33,131 nucleotides of DNA from an uncultured Collinsella sp. (GCA_902494605.1 CABUUG010000006.1:1-33131); one strand, 5' to 3'; positions 21,874 through 32,299 are shown, counted from the stretch's first letter. Numbers and translations: made by a program. Notes: generated by a model not told the origin, from the sequence alone.

Positions 21874-22629
21874 CTATTTACTAGCTTTCGACGAGCCCCC
21901 GCTCGCCTTTTGGTATTCGTCCTTAAAGGCCTTGAACATACCGCGCGTCTTGCCGAGCTGCTTGCCCAGTGCGCGGCTGCCTTTGTCCACGGCGACCGAA
22001 CCCTTGTCATCGAGCACCTTGGCGCCCTTCTTGACCTTATCGCCCACCACGACGCTTGCCTCGGCAGCCTTTGCAGCGACGCCGCCCGAATACCCGATTG
22101 ACTTGACCTCGTCCGAAACGATCATCGCGCCGTCTGCATAACCGCGCAGCATCGTCGGCGGCATCTGCGTGTCGCCCACCAGCACACTCGAGGCGGTGCC
22201 GGCGGTCACATAGAACGACTGCACAATACCCGAACGCGGCTTGAACTCCACATCCGAGCAATAGCCCACGACATCGCCCGACTCCGTGCGCACGTCCATG
22301 CCAACCCAGATAATGCAATCGTCCAGGTTGATGTCGAGGCGCTTGGCCGCAGCGGCATCGTAGGTGCCCTTGACGTCATCAACCGCGATGGCGCCCTCGT
22401 AGACGCCAATGGCATCGAGCGCCACAAATCGGTCGGGGCGCTCGATCATGCCCGCGATATCGGACTGGCGAACCATAAAGCCCACCACACGCGTACCGCC
22501 CGGGGTAAAGACCGGAAAGTGAATCTTGCCGAGCTTTTTAGGGCTGCGCGGCGTGCCATCCTTTTTGGTGCGCTTATCCTCGGTAGGCTTGCGATAGATC
22601 TTGGCGCCGACAAAATCCCCGGCGCGCAT
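21874..22629 (-). CDS. PRC-barrel domain protein
   Basis: The 251-aa protein has two PRC-barrel-like beta regions (about 30-90, with GKIHFPVFTPGGTRVVGF, and about 100-165, with VRTESGDVVGYCSDVEF), followed by an Ala/Lys-rich helical tail (about 190-251). No membrane segment or signal peptide is seen. Its ATG overlaps the TAA of the upstream YtxH gene by one base (TAATG), indicating translational coupling. PRC barrels mediate RNA or protein contacts or envelope association; the pairing with a YtxH membrane protein suggests a cell-envelope role, but no function is established. Confidence 0.8.
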   Translation of the reverse strand: MRAGDFVGAKIYRKPTEDKRTKKDGTPRSPKKLGKIHFPVFTPGGTRVVGFMVRQSDIAGMIERPDRFVALDAIGVYEGAIAVDDVKGTYDAAAAKRLDINLDDCIIWVGMDVRTESGDVVGYCSDVEFKPRSGIVQSFYVTAGTASSVLVGDTQMPPTMLRGYADGAMIVSDEVKSIGYSGGVAAKAAEASVVVGDKVKKGAKVLDDKGSVAVDKGSRALGKQLGKTRGMFKAFKDEYQKASGGSSKASK

Positions 22630-23024
22630 TATGCCTCGGTCGAAGGCTCCGCGGCCTCAGCGTCGGCCTCGACGGCGTTCTCGACCACGACATCGGCGGC
22701 GGGCGTCACGTTACCGCCCGAGATGGCGTCGTTGAGCTGCTCGCGCAGCTGGTCCATGCGCTCGCGGGCAAGGTCGACCTTGGCGCGCAGGTCATCGGTC
22801 TTGGCGTCGACCATCGGGCCAAAATCGTTGACCGCGGCGCGGGCCTCCTCGGCACCGTGCTCGTAGGTGTCGCGCATGTTATCCCAGGCGTCGTTGGCGA
22901 TATCGGCAGCCATGGCGCGGGTCTCGGCGCCCGAGCGCGGAGCCAAGGCGACGCCGATGATGGCGCCGGCGGCAGCACCGAAGAGCGCACCCGAGATAAA
23001 GTTGAAAGTCTTACCCATGTTCAT
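22629..23024 (-). CDS. YtxH-domain membrane protein
   Basis: The 131-aa protein has one N-terminal Gly/Ala-rich transmembrane helix (about 8-28, ISGALFGAAAGAIIGVALAP) followed by RSGAETR, the typical YtxH (GvpP-like) signature, then a coiled-coil stretch (about 40-105) and an acidic Ala/Glu tail. Such proteins are often induced by general stress, although a stress-specific promoter is not evident here; a TATAAT box sits about 46 bp upstream at 23070-23075. AGGAGAGG precedes the ATG at 23024, and ATG at 23018 is an alternative. It is translationally coupled to the PRC-barrel gene. Confidence 0.87.
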   Translation of the reverse strand: MNMGKTFNFISGALFGAAAGAIIGVALAPRSGAETRAMAADIANDAWDNMRDTYEHGAEEARAAVNDFGPMVDAKTDDLRAKVDLARERMDQLREQLNDAISGGNVTPAADVVVENAVEADAEAAEPSTEA

Positions 23025-23069
23025 TCCTCTCCTGCGGGCACCTCGGCGCCCACCGTTTGAATGCTGTCC

Positions 23070-23075
23070 ATTATA
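23070..23075 (-). promoter_or_regulatory. Probable -10 box of the YtxH/PRC operon
   Basis: A perfect TATAAT on the minus strand lies 45 bp upstream of the YtxH start. The sequence 16-18 bp further upstream does not resemble TTGACA, so the promoter may need an activator or another sigma factor. Confidence 0.45.
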
Positions 23076-23154
23076 CCCGCAGCACAGCGCTTGCCGTCTT
23101 GCTCATCTGCGTACGGTAAAGGCGCAGGTACATGATGGTGATAAGCGGGTGAGC

Positions 23155-24000
23155 CTACTCCTGCGGCATGGCAGGCATGGCCACCGTGGCGGCCGGGTCC
23201 TCGCCGGCGCCGTCAACGAGCGGTAGGTTGCCCTCGTGCGCGGGAGCAACCGGAACCGTCGCCGCGCCACCGTAGACGGCAGCGGGGGCCTCGTGGCTTT
23301 CGGCGGTCGCGCCCTCGGTATCGATTACCTCCTGTGGCTCGTCGTCAAAGCTCGGGACACCCTGGGGCTCCGCGGGCTTGGGCTCGGAGGCAGCCTCGGC
23401 AGGCGCCTCCCCGACAGGCTCGGCGGCAGCCTCGGCAGGCGCCTCGCCCTCGGTCGTGTCCCCGGCCTCGCCTTCGGCGTTCGCGGCGGCGACGGCCTCG
23501 TGCGGGTCCTTGCCCTCGGCCTCGGCACGCATGCCCAGTACCAGGTTACGCAGGCCCGCGACCGTACCGTCCACATCGGGAGCAGGCTGGTCGGCATGCA
23601 GATAGGCCCAATCCATCATAAAGGTCGCCGAAGACAGCGCGCCGATGGCCAGCGCGTCGTCGGGACACGAAAGCTCGACCTCAAAGACACGCTCATCGTG
23701 CTCACTCACGCGAGTGCGGCCGCACGAAATGCTGCCAGCGAGACCGGTCTCGTTCATGAGCTCGACCGTCACGTGCTCCAGCAGATGGCAAAGCTCGGTC
23801 TGGCCCATGCAGTCCTGGAACTCGCGACCGGAATCGCCCAGGCACAGGTGCTTGGCAATTGCGGGTACCAGGTAGTACACGCGCGCCGTGGCCTCGATGT
23901 CCTCCGAGGTCATGAGCGGCATGCCGGGGTTCACCAGCACGTGCGCGCAGATCTTGTCCTCGCTGACGGTGACCTTAAGGATGTTGAACAGGCCTGCCAT
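23155..24000 (-). CDS. Stand-alone protein resembling the cyanophycin synthetase N-terminal domain
   Basis: In this 281-aa protein residues about 1-160 contain a CHLLEHVTVELMNETGLAG segment followed by GRTR and an alternating beta stretch (ERVFEVELSCPDDALA). This pattern recalls the CphA N-terminal domain (HxxEHVALEL...G..GRTR). The ATP-grasp and Mur-ligase parts of CphA are absent. The C-terminal 120 residues are a low-complexity Glu/Ala/Pro tail with repeats of the APAEAA type, probably disordered. GGGGAGAG precedes the start, and the CorC-like gene ends 24 bp upstream, so both are likely co-transcribed. The family match is by motif only, so moderate confidence; function unknown. Confidence 0.6.
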   Translation of the reverse strand: MAGLFNILKVTVSEDKICAHVLVNPGMPLMTSEDIEATARVYYLVPAIAKHLCLGDSGREFQDCMGQTELCHLLEHVTVELMNETGLAGSISCGRTRVSEHDERVFEVELSCPDDALAIGALSSATFMMDWAYLHADQPAPDVDGTVAGLRNLVLGMRAEAEGKDPHEAVAAANAEGEAGDTTEGEAPAEAAAEPVGEAPAEAASEPKPAEPQGVPSFDDEPQEVIDTEGATAESHEAPAAVYGGAATVPVAPAHEGNLPLVDGAGEDPAATVAMPAMPQE

Positions 24001-24024
24001 AACTCTCCCCTACTCTTCCTTACC

Positions 24025-25398
<1,374 letters not shown>

Positions 25399-25508
25399 CG
25401 GGAGTTTCTCGAACCTCCAAGATTCGGGACGTTAGGGTAAAACGTTGGTGGCGGATACGGCAATTGCGCCGGCACCCAAACGAGGACGCGGGCGCGCAGG
25501 CATGGTCG

Positions 25509-26192
25509 CTAGATTACGAAGAGGATCACCGCCATGAACTGGAAGATGCTGCCGGCGAGCACCCACAGGTGAAACACGCTGTGCAGATAGCGTACGTTTT
25601 TGGCGATATAGAACGGCACGCCCGCGGTGTAGCACACGCCGCCGACGGCGAGCAGGGCAAGTGCCACGGGGTTGAGCAGCACCACAAGTTCGGGCAGCTT
25701 AAAGACAACGAGCCAGCCCATCAGCAGGTAGACCAAGCCACTTACCCAGTGCGGTTGACGCTCGCGCATAAAGCACTCGAGGGCGATGCCGATAATGGCG
25801 ATGGCCCATACGGCAAAGAACAGCGCAGGACCGCCGTCGTTTGCGAGCGTGATGAGGCAAAACGGCGTATAGCTGCCGGCTATGAGCAAGTAGATGCAGC
25901 TGTGGTCAATGATGCGAAAGACGCGCTTGGCGCGCGCGGGCTGAATCGCGTGGTAGAGCGTAGAGGCCAGATATTCGAGAATAATGCTGACACCATAGAC
26001 AATCGCCGCGGCCATGTGTGCCGGGCCCCCGCCGCGCAGGGCAGCGAATACGATCAGGAGCACCAGGCCCGCGATACCCAGCAGGCAGCCGACACCATGG
26101 GTGACGGAGTTCATAATCTCCTCGCCCACCGTGTAGTGTGGAACGGCCGCGGTCTTGGGTCGCGGCTTGGAACTGTCGCTCGAATCGGACAT
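25509..26192 (-). CDS. Hemolysin III / PAQR-family membrane protein
   Basis: The 227-aa protein has seven transmembrane helices and the family's conserved histidines: SVTHGVGC in helix 1, STLYHA after helix 2, IIDHSCIYLLIAGSYTPF, and a C-terminal HSVFHLWVLAGS. The His/Asp set forms the metal site typical of PAQR/YqfA proteins, implicated in membrane fluidity or lipid homeostasis rather than haemolysis. The start at 26192 (GGAGG 11 nt upstream) is preferred to a TTG at 26210. The spacer to the CorC-like gene (110 bp) shows no strong terminator. Confidence 0.92.
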   Translation of the reverse strand: MSDSSDSSKPRPKTAAVPHYTVGEEIMNSVTHGVGCLLGIAGLVLLIVFAALRGGGPAHMAAAIVYGVSIILEYLASTLYHAIQPARAKRVFRIIDHSCIYLLIAGSYTPFCLITLANDGGPALFFAVWAIAIIGIALECFMRERQPHWVSGLVYLLMGWLVVFKLPELVVLLNPVALALLAVGGVCYTAGVPFYIAKNVRYLHSVFHLWVLAGSIFQFMAVILFVI

Positions 26193-26300
26193 GCCGGTTA
26201 CATCCTCCAACGTAAAGAGTTCTCAACACTATATCAAAGCGTCTAGGTACGTGCGAAATTTGCGCCATACGCGACCCTTTGTTTACCCATTCTTTGCCTG

Positions 26301-26360
26301 TTGACGCATCGACGGCGAACGTCCATAATGCGCTTGCATTAAATGTTGACGTATTAACAT
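26301..26360 (+). promoter_or_regulatory. Promoter and dyad of the alpha/beta hydrolase gene
   Basis: TTGACG (26301-26306) and CATAAT (26324-26329) are separated by exactly 17 bp, a near-consensus sigma-70 promoter. About seven bases beyond the expected transcript start, ATGTTGACGTATTAACAT (26343-26360) has ATGTT/AACAT inverted ends with a central ACGT, a plausible operator. Confidence 0.65.
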
Positions 26361-26378
26361 CTTATAGGAGAATACCGC

Positions 26379-27344
26379 ATGGCTCAAAACGCACGTTCCC
26401 ATCGAAAGCTCAAGATAGCCGGCATCGTTGCACTGGTGGTTGTCGTTGTGCTGCTCGGATTTGCCGGCAACTTTCTGTTTGACTTCGCGCTGAATCCCCA
26501 AGCGCCGTACACCATGAAGATGATGCAGGATAGCAAGAACGACAAAGAAGGCGAGCAGCCGGATGCCGAGGAAACCGAGGCGCGGGCATGGTTTAAAGAG
26601 AATCGTGAGAGCAGCAGCCTCACGGCAGATGACGGAACCGAACTTGCCGCTTGGTATTTTGCCGCCTCGGAGAACACCCACGATTACGCCGTCTGCCTGC
26701 ATGGATATACCAACGAGCCCATCGGCGTGGCCCGATACGCCAAGCGCTTCCACGACCGCGGCATGAACGTGCTCGCGCCTGCCGCCCGCGCCCACGAGCG
26801 CTCCGGCGGCGACTATATCGGCATGGGCTGGCCCGAGCGACTCGACGTTATCGCATGGATCGGGCGAATTGTTCAGGCTGACCCCGAGGCGCGCATCCTG
26901 GTCTTTGGCGAGTCGATGGGTGCGGCAACCGCCATGAACGTCGCGGGGGAATCTCTGCCCGCAAACGTGAAATGCATTATCGAGGACTGCGGTTATACGA
27001 GTGTTTGGGACGAGTTTTCTCTGCAGCTCAAGGACGTGTTCGGCCTGCCCAGCTTTCCCTTGCTCGATGTAGCAAACTTGGTGTGCAACGTGCGCGCGGG
27101 CTACGACTTTCATAAGGCGAGCAGTGTGGAGCAACTCAAACACGCGACGGTTCCCATGCTGTTTATCCACGGCGACCAGGACACCTTTGTGCCGTACGAC
27201 ATGCTCGACCAAAACTACGACGCGTGCGCCAGCAAAGTCAAGCAAAAGCTCACCATCCATGGCGCCACCCACGCCAAGAGTGCGCAAGTTGACCCCGAGC
27301 TCTACTGGAACACAGTCGACGACTTCCTCGACGAGTATTTTTAG
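26379..27344 (+). CDS. Membrane-anchored alpha/beta hydrolase
   Basis: The 321-aa protein has an N-terminal signal anchor (about 11-32) and an alpha/beta-hydrolase domain of the YqkD/BAAT-like serine hydrolase type. It shows an oxyanion-loop CLHGYTN, nucleophile elbow GESMG (about 185-189), acid residue in HGDQD (about 266-270), and a final histidine in IHGATHAKS. The triad is complete, so it should be active outside the membrane; the substrate is unknown. TAGGAG precedes the ATG. It is monocistronic: its own promoter lies upstream and a hairpin terminator downstream. Confidence 0.92.
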   Translation: MAQNARSHRKLKIAGIVALVVVVVLLGFAGNFLFDFALNPQAPYTMKMMQDSKNDKEGEQPDAEETEARAWFKENRESSSLTADDGTELAAWYFAASENTHDYAVCLHGYTNEPIGVARYAKRFHDRGMNVLAPAARAHERSGGDYIGMGWPERLDVIAWIGRIVQADPEARILVFGESMGAATAMNVAGESLPANVKCIIEDCGYTSVWDEFSLQLKDVFGLPSFPLLDVANLVCNVRAGYDFHKASSVEQLKHATVPMLFIHGDQDTFVPYDMLDQNYDACASKVKQKLTIHGATHAKSAQVDPELYWNTVDDFLDEYF

Positions 27345-27381
27345 GCAAATAGCAACGTCTTGGGCTTTATCTGACCCCCTA

Positions 27382-27513
27382 TTTTCGGAAGTATGCGGCA
27401 AAGTCTGGAACTGCCGACCAGACCGCAGTTTTACCAACAATTTATCTGGGGTTTTGTTGCCAAAAAACGTCGTGTGCTCGGCGGTCTCGAAATTTGCCGC
27501 ATACTTCCGGAAA
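27382..27513. mobile_element. 132-bp inverted-repeat element with internal hairpins
   Basis: CGGAAGTATGCGGCAAA (27386-27402) is repeated exactly in inverse orientation at 27493-27509. With flanking bases (TTTTC at the left; the right end reads TTTCC when reversed) the repeats extend to about 21 bp, and partial pairing continues inward. Inside lie two hairpins: AACTGC/GCAGTT (27409-27430) and CAACAA/TTGTTG. It encodes no protein. It sits between the hydrolase stop and the terminator hairpin. A non-autonomous MITE or a repeated structured RNA are both possible. Confidence 0.6.
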
Positions 27514-27550
27514 GCCGCCCGCGAGAGCTGTGCTCGCGGGCGGCCTTTGC
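27514..27550. terminator. Terminator hairpin between convergent hydrolase and DUF362 genes
   Basis: GCCGCCCGCGAG (27514-27525) pairs perfectly with CTCGCGGGCGGC (27533-27544) around AGCTGTG. CTTTGCT follows on the plus strand and TTTCC on the minus strand, so it can serve both convergent genes. Confidence 0.75.
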
Positions 27551-27595
27551 TAACGTTGCACTACAAAAGCGCTTGATATGTCCAATAGATAGGTG

Positions 27596-28801
27596 CTATT
27601 TGACCTCGATGAGCTCGTACTTGCTCGTGCCTAGGCCGATCTTCTCGGCATGCGCAATGCAGGTGCGCCAGTCGGTGTCGGGATGCGTGATGCAGAAGGG
27701 GTCCTTGGCCTGCTCGCCCTCCAGATGCTCGTGGTTATGCTCCATCTTGGCCGCGCTATCGGTGAGCTCGGTGTTGGGCAGCGGCTCGGATGCCATGACG
27801 GCATCGGCGCAGGCCTGGTCGATGGCGACCGGGTCGAAGCTCGCGAACATGCCGATATCGTTGACGATAGGCGTGTCGTTTTCGGGATGGCAATCGCAGT
27901 TGGGGCTAATGTCCATGGCGAGCGAAATGTGGAAGCTCGGGCGGCCGTCGACGACGGCCTTGGTGTACTCGGCGATCTTGCAGTTGAGCACGTCGGCCGC
28001 GGCGTCATGGCCGGGCTTGATGGCGTCCTGGTTGCACACGCCGATGCAGCGGCCGCAGCCCACGCAGCGATCATGGTCGATAGCGGCAACGTGAACCGTA
28101 CGGGTGTTGCCGTTGGCGAGCTCGCGCTCACGGGTGTCGTCAAACGAGATAGCGCTGTGCGCACAGACCTTTTCGCAGGCACGGCAGCCAATACAGTGCT
28201 CGGTCGCGACGCTCGGCTTGCCGGCGGCATGCTGTTCCATCTTGCCGGCGCGGCTGCCGCCGCCCATGCCCAGGTTCTTCATGGCGCCGCCAAAGCCGGC
28301 CTGCTCATGGCCTTTAAAGTGCGTGAGGCTGATCACAATATCGGCATCCATGAGTGCCCGACCGATCTTGGCCTCGCGCACGTACTCGCCGCCCTCGACC
28401 GGGATGAGCGCCTCGTCGGTACCCTTGAGGCCGTCGGCGATGATGATCTGGCAACCCGTGGCATACGGGGTAAAGCCGTTCTGATAGGCGGTATCGATGT
28501 GCTCGAGCGCGTTTTTGCGGCTACCGACATAGAGCGTGTTGCAGTCGGTGAGGAAGGGCTTGCCACCCAGCTCCTTCACGACATCCGCGACGGCGCGGGC
28601 GTAGTTGGGACGCAAAAAACTCAGGTTGCCCAGCTCGCCAAAGTGAATCTTGATGGCGACGAACTTGTTCTCAAAGTCGATCTGCTCGATACCGGCGTGA
28701 CGTATGAGGCGCTTGAGCTTGTCGAGCTGGCTCTCGCGAGCATGCGTGCGCAGGTTGGTGAAGTACACCTTAGCGGGTGCTGCGGGTGCAGTTGCGGTCA
28801 T
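27596..28801 (-). CDS. DUF362 protein with two [4Fe-4S] clusters
   Basis: The 401-aa protein has a DUF362 domain (about 10-190 and 270-350; IKIHFGELGNLSFLRP, SLTHFKGHEQAGFGGAMKNLGMG) into which a bacterial two-cluster ferredoxin domain is inserted: CIGCRACEKVC (C203-C213) and CVGCGRCIGVC (C246-C256), each followed by a distant Cys/Pro-containing segment. No signal peptide is seen, so it is cytoplasmic. DUF362 proteins are common in anaerobes and thought to take part in electron transfer, but the partner is unknown. GAGGGGA precedes the ATG. The upstream region has two AGTTAAAG direct repeats 11 bp apart, suggesting regulation. Confidence 0.9.
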   Translation of the reverse strand: MTATAPAAPAKVYFTNLRTHARESQLDKLKRLIRHAGIEQIDFENKFVAIKIHFGELGNLSFLRPNYARAVADVVKELGGKPFLTDCNTLYVGSRKNALEHIDTAYQNGFTPYATGCQIIIADGLKGTDEALIPVEGGEYVREAKIGRALMDADIVISLTHFKGHEQAGFGGAMKNLGMGGGSRAGKMEQHAAGKPSVATEHCIGCRACEKVCAHSAISFDDTRERELANGNTRTVHVAAIDHDRCVGCGRCIGVCNQDAIKPGHDAAADVLNCKIAEYTKAVVDGRPSFHISLAMDISPNCDCHPENDTPIVNDIGMFASFDPVAIDQACADAVMASEPLPNTELTDSAAKMEHNHEHLEGEQAKDPFCITHPDTDWRTCIAHAEKIGLGTSKYELIEVK

Positions 28802-28843
28802 AGATCTATCCCCTCGGTCTATATGGCGTTACAGACATAGAGG

Positions 28844-28874
28844 ATGGTACCAGTTAAAGTAGAGTTAAAGTCAA
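28844..28874 (-). promoter_or_regulatory. Putative promoter with direct repeats before the DUF362 gene
   Basis: On the minus strand TTGACT (28869-28874) lies 19 bp before TACCAT (28844-28849), a non-ideal spacing. Between them CTTTAACT occurs twice exactly one helical turn apart (28863-28870 and 28852-28859), a pattern typical of binding sites for OmpR/PhoB-class regulators. Confidence 0.35.
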
Positions 28875-28884
28875 GTACGGCACC

Positions 28885-28913
28885 TAGTCATTGGGGACGT
28901 TCTCAAACGACTA
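28885..28913 (-). repeat. GGGGACGT repeat, copy 3
   Basis: TAGTCATTGGGGACGTTC...ACGACTA, 29 bp, matching copies 2 and 4. The minus-strand TAG at 28911-28913 is the stop codon of the ABC permease gene, so the element abuts and completes the gene. Confidence 0.7.
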
Positions 28914-31577
28914 CTCTTGGACTTTAAGGGCCTCGGCCAGGCTGACGCGCTTGATAGAACGCGTGTGTAGCAGCGCCACGACCAGGTAGGTCGCAAAGCC
29001 AATGCCGACGCATGCAACCATGGACCAAGCGGGCACGTAGATCTCGATATTGCCGTTGTAGGCGAGCAGCATCGAGCGGAAGATGGCCGTGAGCGAGCCA
29101 ATAATGACCGGCAGGCTCAGCACGAGCGACGCCGCCACGCACAGCGTGATCGAGCGGATGTACAGATGCGAGATCTCGCTATCGCGATAGCCAAAGACTT
29201 TCATGTAGCTGATCGAACGGGCGCTGTGGTCGATCACAGCCTTGGTCAGCAGGTACATAAACAGCAGGAAGATAAACACCGCGAGCCCGACCATCATGCC
29301 GATCATTTTGCTCATCATGCCGATGAACTGGTCGCCCACGGCGCGCATGTCGTCGGGCGTGGTGTCGCCGGCAAAGTAACGAGCATCGAGGTCGAGCTTC
29401 TCATCGCTCGCATAGCCGTTGAAGTACGCGGCATCGTTGCCGAACAGCTCGTTAAAGTCGTCGATGCTCATATAGATATTCATGTCCGACTTGGAGCCCC
29501 AGGCACAGTCCTTGCCCGCGTACTCAAGGGAATAATGCTCGCCCTCGTACTTGTCGCCGAGCGTGACCTTCTGACCCTCGCTCCAGCCAAACTTGTCGAG
29601 CAAGCCACCGCCAAAGACGACGCGGCCGTCGCCGACGTTGAGGTCTTTCCAATAGCGCGAATCGGATGAAATGCCGTAGACGGAAATCGTCTCCTCGCCA
29701 TTACCATCGCCGCGGTCGTATTGCAGCTGGTAAACGGCATATTTCTCGGCCTGCGCGATTGCGCCCGCGCCGTTGTCGGTCGTATTGACCGGGTGGATAT
29801 CGTCGTTGTCAGTGTCGATCTTAGAGGCCTTGTCAATCAGGTCGATAGCCTCGTCGCGGTTGCAGCCGAGGGCATCGGCAAGATCATCGAGGCGCGCATA
29901 AAGCGCATTCTTCTTGTCCTGGACCTTGGCAAGCGCATCCTGCACTGCGGCCAGGCTCTCGGCAGACGGAGCACTCGCCGCAGTATCGGCTGCCGCCTGC
30001 GCCGCATCGGCCGCGTCGTCGAGCTCGTCATCGGCATCCCGGGCGGCGGAAAGCAGCGCGCCGTCAACCGATTGCAAGCGCTCGAGTGCTGACCACTGCT
30101 CGCGCTCCTCGGCAGTACCCTCGAGCTCCAGCGGCGCCTTGAGCGTGTACTGGTGCTCGGCGACCAGGCTCGTCTCGAGGTTGTCCGCATAGTGCGTCAT
30201 CGTGGGCAGAATCGCCAGGCCAAAGAGCAGCAGCAGCGAGGCAAACGCGATGCCCACGAAGAGCGTGGCAAAGTTGCCCAGGTTGCGCAGAAAGATACGC
30301 AGGCGGAAGCGCGAGACAAAGCCCATGCGCTCCGGCAGTTGCATACCGCGCTTGGTGCCCGATTTGCCGCTCGCCTCGTGACGAAGGAGCTGCAACGGGG
30401 TCTTGCCCATTTTGCGAAGCAGGCCCACATGCGTGATGAGGATGAGCGCGGCGGCGGGAACCACGGCGCACTTCACAAAGATCTCCCAGCTCCAGTACAC
30501 CTGGAAGGGCGGCAGACTGTACGACCCGTAATAGAGGCTGCGCATGGGCTCGGTAAAGAACACAATGCCGAGCGCAGTGCCCAAAAGCGCCGCGACCACG
30601 CCCACGATGGCGGGAAGCGCAAGGTAGTGCAGCACGATCTCGCGTCGACGATAGCCGCTGGCGAGCAACGTGCCGATGATGGCGCTCTCCTCCTCGATGG
30701 TGGCATCGGTAAGGACCACAAAGACGAACGCCATGATCACGATGATGATGTCGAGCAGCGTCATCCACATCATGGAGTCGCCGTCCACGTCGTCGCGCGC
30801 ATAGCCAATGCCCTGGTTGGAATCGGCGTCGGTCAGATCGTCCACGCGCGCATCGGCGTCGGTCAGTGCCTCGACCATATCCTGCTCCGCATCGATGCGA
30901 TCCGCGGTGGGGAGGTCGCGATCGGCAAAGGTGAAGGAGTAGGTGTAGGCAGGCGCGCCGCCGGCATCCTCGAGCGCGGCAAAGCCGGCATCGGTGACCT
31001 CGGCCACACCGTACGTGATGGTGTTCACCGTAAAGTCCGAATTGTTGAGGAACAACGCCTGGCTATCGGGCTGGGTCATGATGCCGCAAATGGTGTAGGT
31101 GCGGCCCTCAAGCTCGACCTTATCGCCCACGGCGAGGTCGTTGTTGGTGGCGAAGACACGGTCGATGGCCACCTCATCGTCCGTCTTGGGCTCCTTGCCC
31201 TCACAGTAGGACGCGATATCGACCTTGGTGCGGTGCGCATAGGTGCGCAGCGTGCGCTTGGTGCCGTCGTCGCCGGCGGTCTTTTTGATGATGGCGTCGA
31301 TGGAGAAATTCTTGTAGAGCGTGACGCCGCCGACGTCGTCGGCTGCATCCTCGGCGGCCCTGAGTTGTTCGTCGGTAGCCTCGAAGGAGGTGGTCACGCG
31401 GCCGTCCTCAATCGTGTATGCATCGCGCATGTCGTCGATGAGGCAGCCGATGGAATGCGCTGCGAGCAAAAAGCCCGAGGTAAGGGCGATGCTTCCGCAC
31501 ATAAGCAAAAAGATGCCCAGGTACTTGCCGATATTGCGACGCAGCTCGCGCGGGAGACGTTTTGCGAGAGGTGTCAT
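28911..31577 (-). CDS. MacB/FtsX-type ABC transporter permease
   Basis: The protein is 888 aa. One N-terminal helix (about 15-40) is followed by an extracytoplasmic domain (to about 245) and an FtsX core of three helices (about 255-385). A fourth crossing near 425-450 leads to a second large extracytoplasmic region containing a long Ala/Asp/Glu-rich coiled coil (about 500-590), and a final FtsX core of three helices (about 745-870). This is the duplicated FtsX layout of Gram-positive LolE/MacB-like permeases, which act in export or extrusion of lipids or peptides, or in mechanotransmission, rather than import. The start at 31577 is 8 bp after the ATPase stop; a TTG at 31592 is less likely. 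The ATPase partner is directly upstream. The substrate is unknown. Confidence 0.9.
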   Translation of the reverse strand: MTPLAKRLPRELRRNIGKYLGIFLLMCGSIALTSGFLLAAHSIGCLIDDMRDAYTIEDGRVTTSFEATDEQLRAAEDAADDVGGVTLYKNFSIDAIIKKTAGDDGTKRTLRTYAHRTKVDIASYCEGKEPKTDDEVAIDRVFATNNDLAVGDKVELEGRTYTICGIMTQPDSQALFLNNSDFTVNTITYGVAEVTDAGFAALEDAGGAPAYTYSFTFADRDLPTADRIDAEQDMVEALTDADARVDDLTDADSNQGIGYARDDVDGDSMMWMTLLDIIIVIMAFVFVVLTDATIEEESAIIGTLLASGYRRREIVLHYLALPAIVGVVAALLGTALGIVFFTEPMRSLYYGSYSLPPFQVYWSWEIFVKCAVVPAAALILITHVGLLRKMGKTPLQLLRHEASGKSGTKRGMQLPERMGFVSRFRLRIFLRNLGNFATLFVGIAFASLLLLFGLAILPTMTHYADNLETSLVAEHQYTLKAPLELEGTAEEREQWSALERLQSVDGALLSAARDADDELDDAADAAQAAADTAASAPSAESLAAVQDALAKVQDKKNALYARLDDLADALGCNRDEAIDLIDKASKIDTDNDDIHPVNTTDNGAGAIAQAEKYAVYQLQYDRGDGNGEETISVYGISSDSRYWKDLNVGDGRVVFGGGLLDKFGWSEGQKVTLGDKYEGEHYSLEYAGKDCAWGSKSDMNIYMSIDDFNELFGNDAAYFNGYASDEKLDLDARYFAGDTTPDDMRAVGDQFIGMMSKMIGMMVGLAVFIFLLFMYLLTKAVIDHSARSISYMKVFGYRDSEISHLYIRSITLCVAASLVLSLPVIIGSLTAIFRSMLLAYNGNIEIYVPAWSMVACVGIGFATYLVVALLHTRSIKRVSLAEALKVQE

Positions 31578-31585
31578 AGCGCCGC

Positions 31586-32299
<714 letters not shown>

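Noticed and set aside
28333..28566. Extra small frames inside the DUF362 gene
   Set aside because: They are out-of-frame shadows of a well-supported ferredoxin-type protein.
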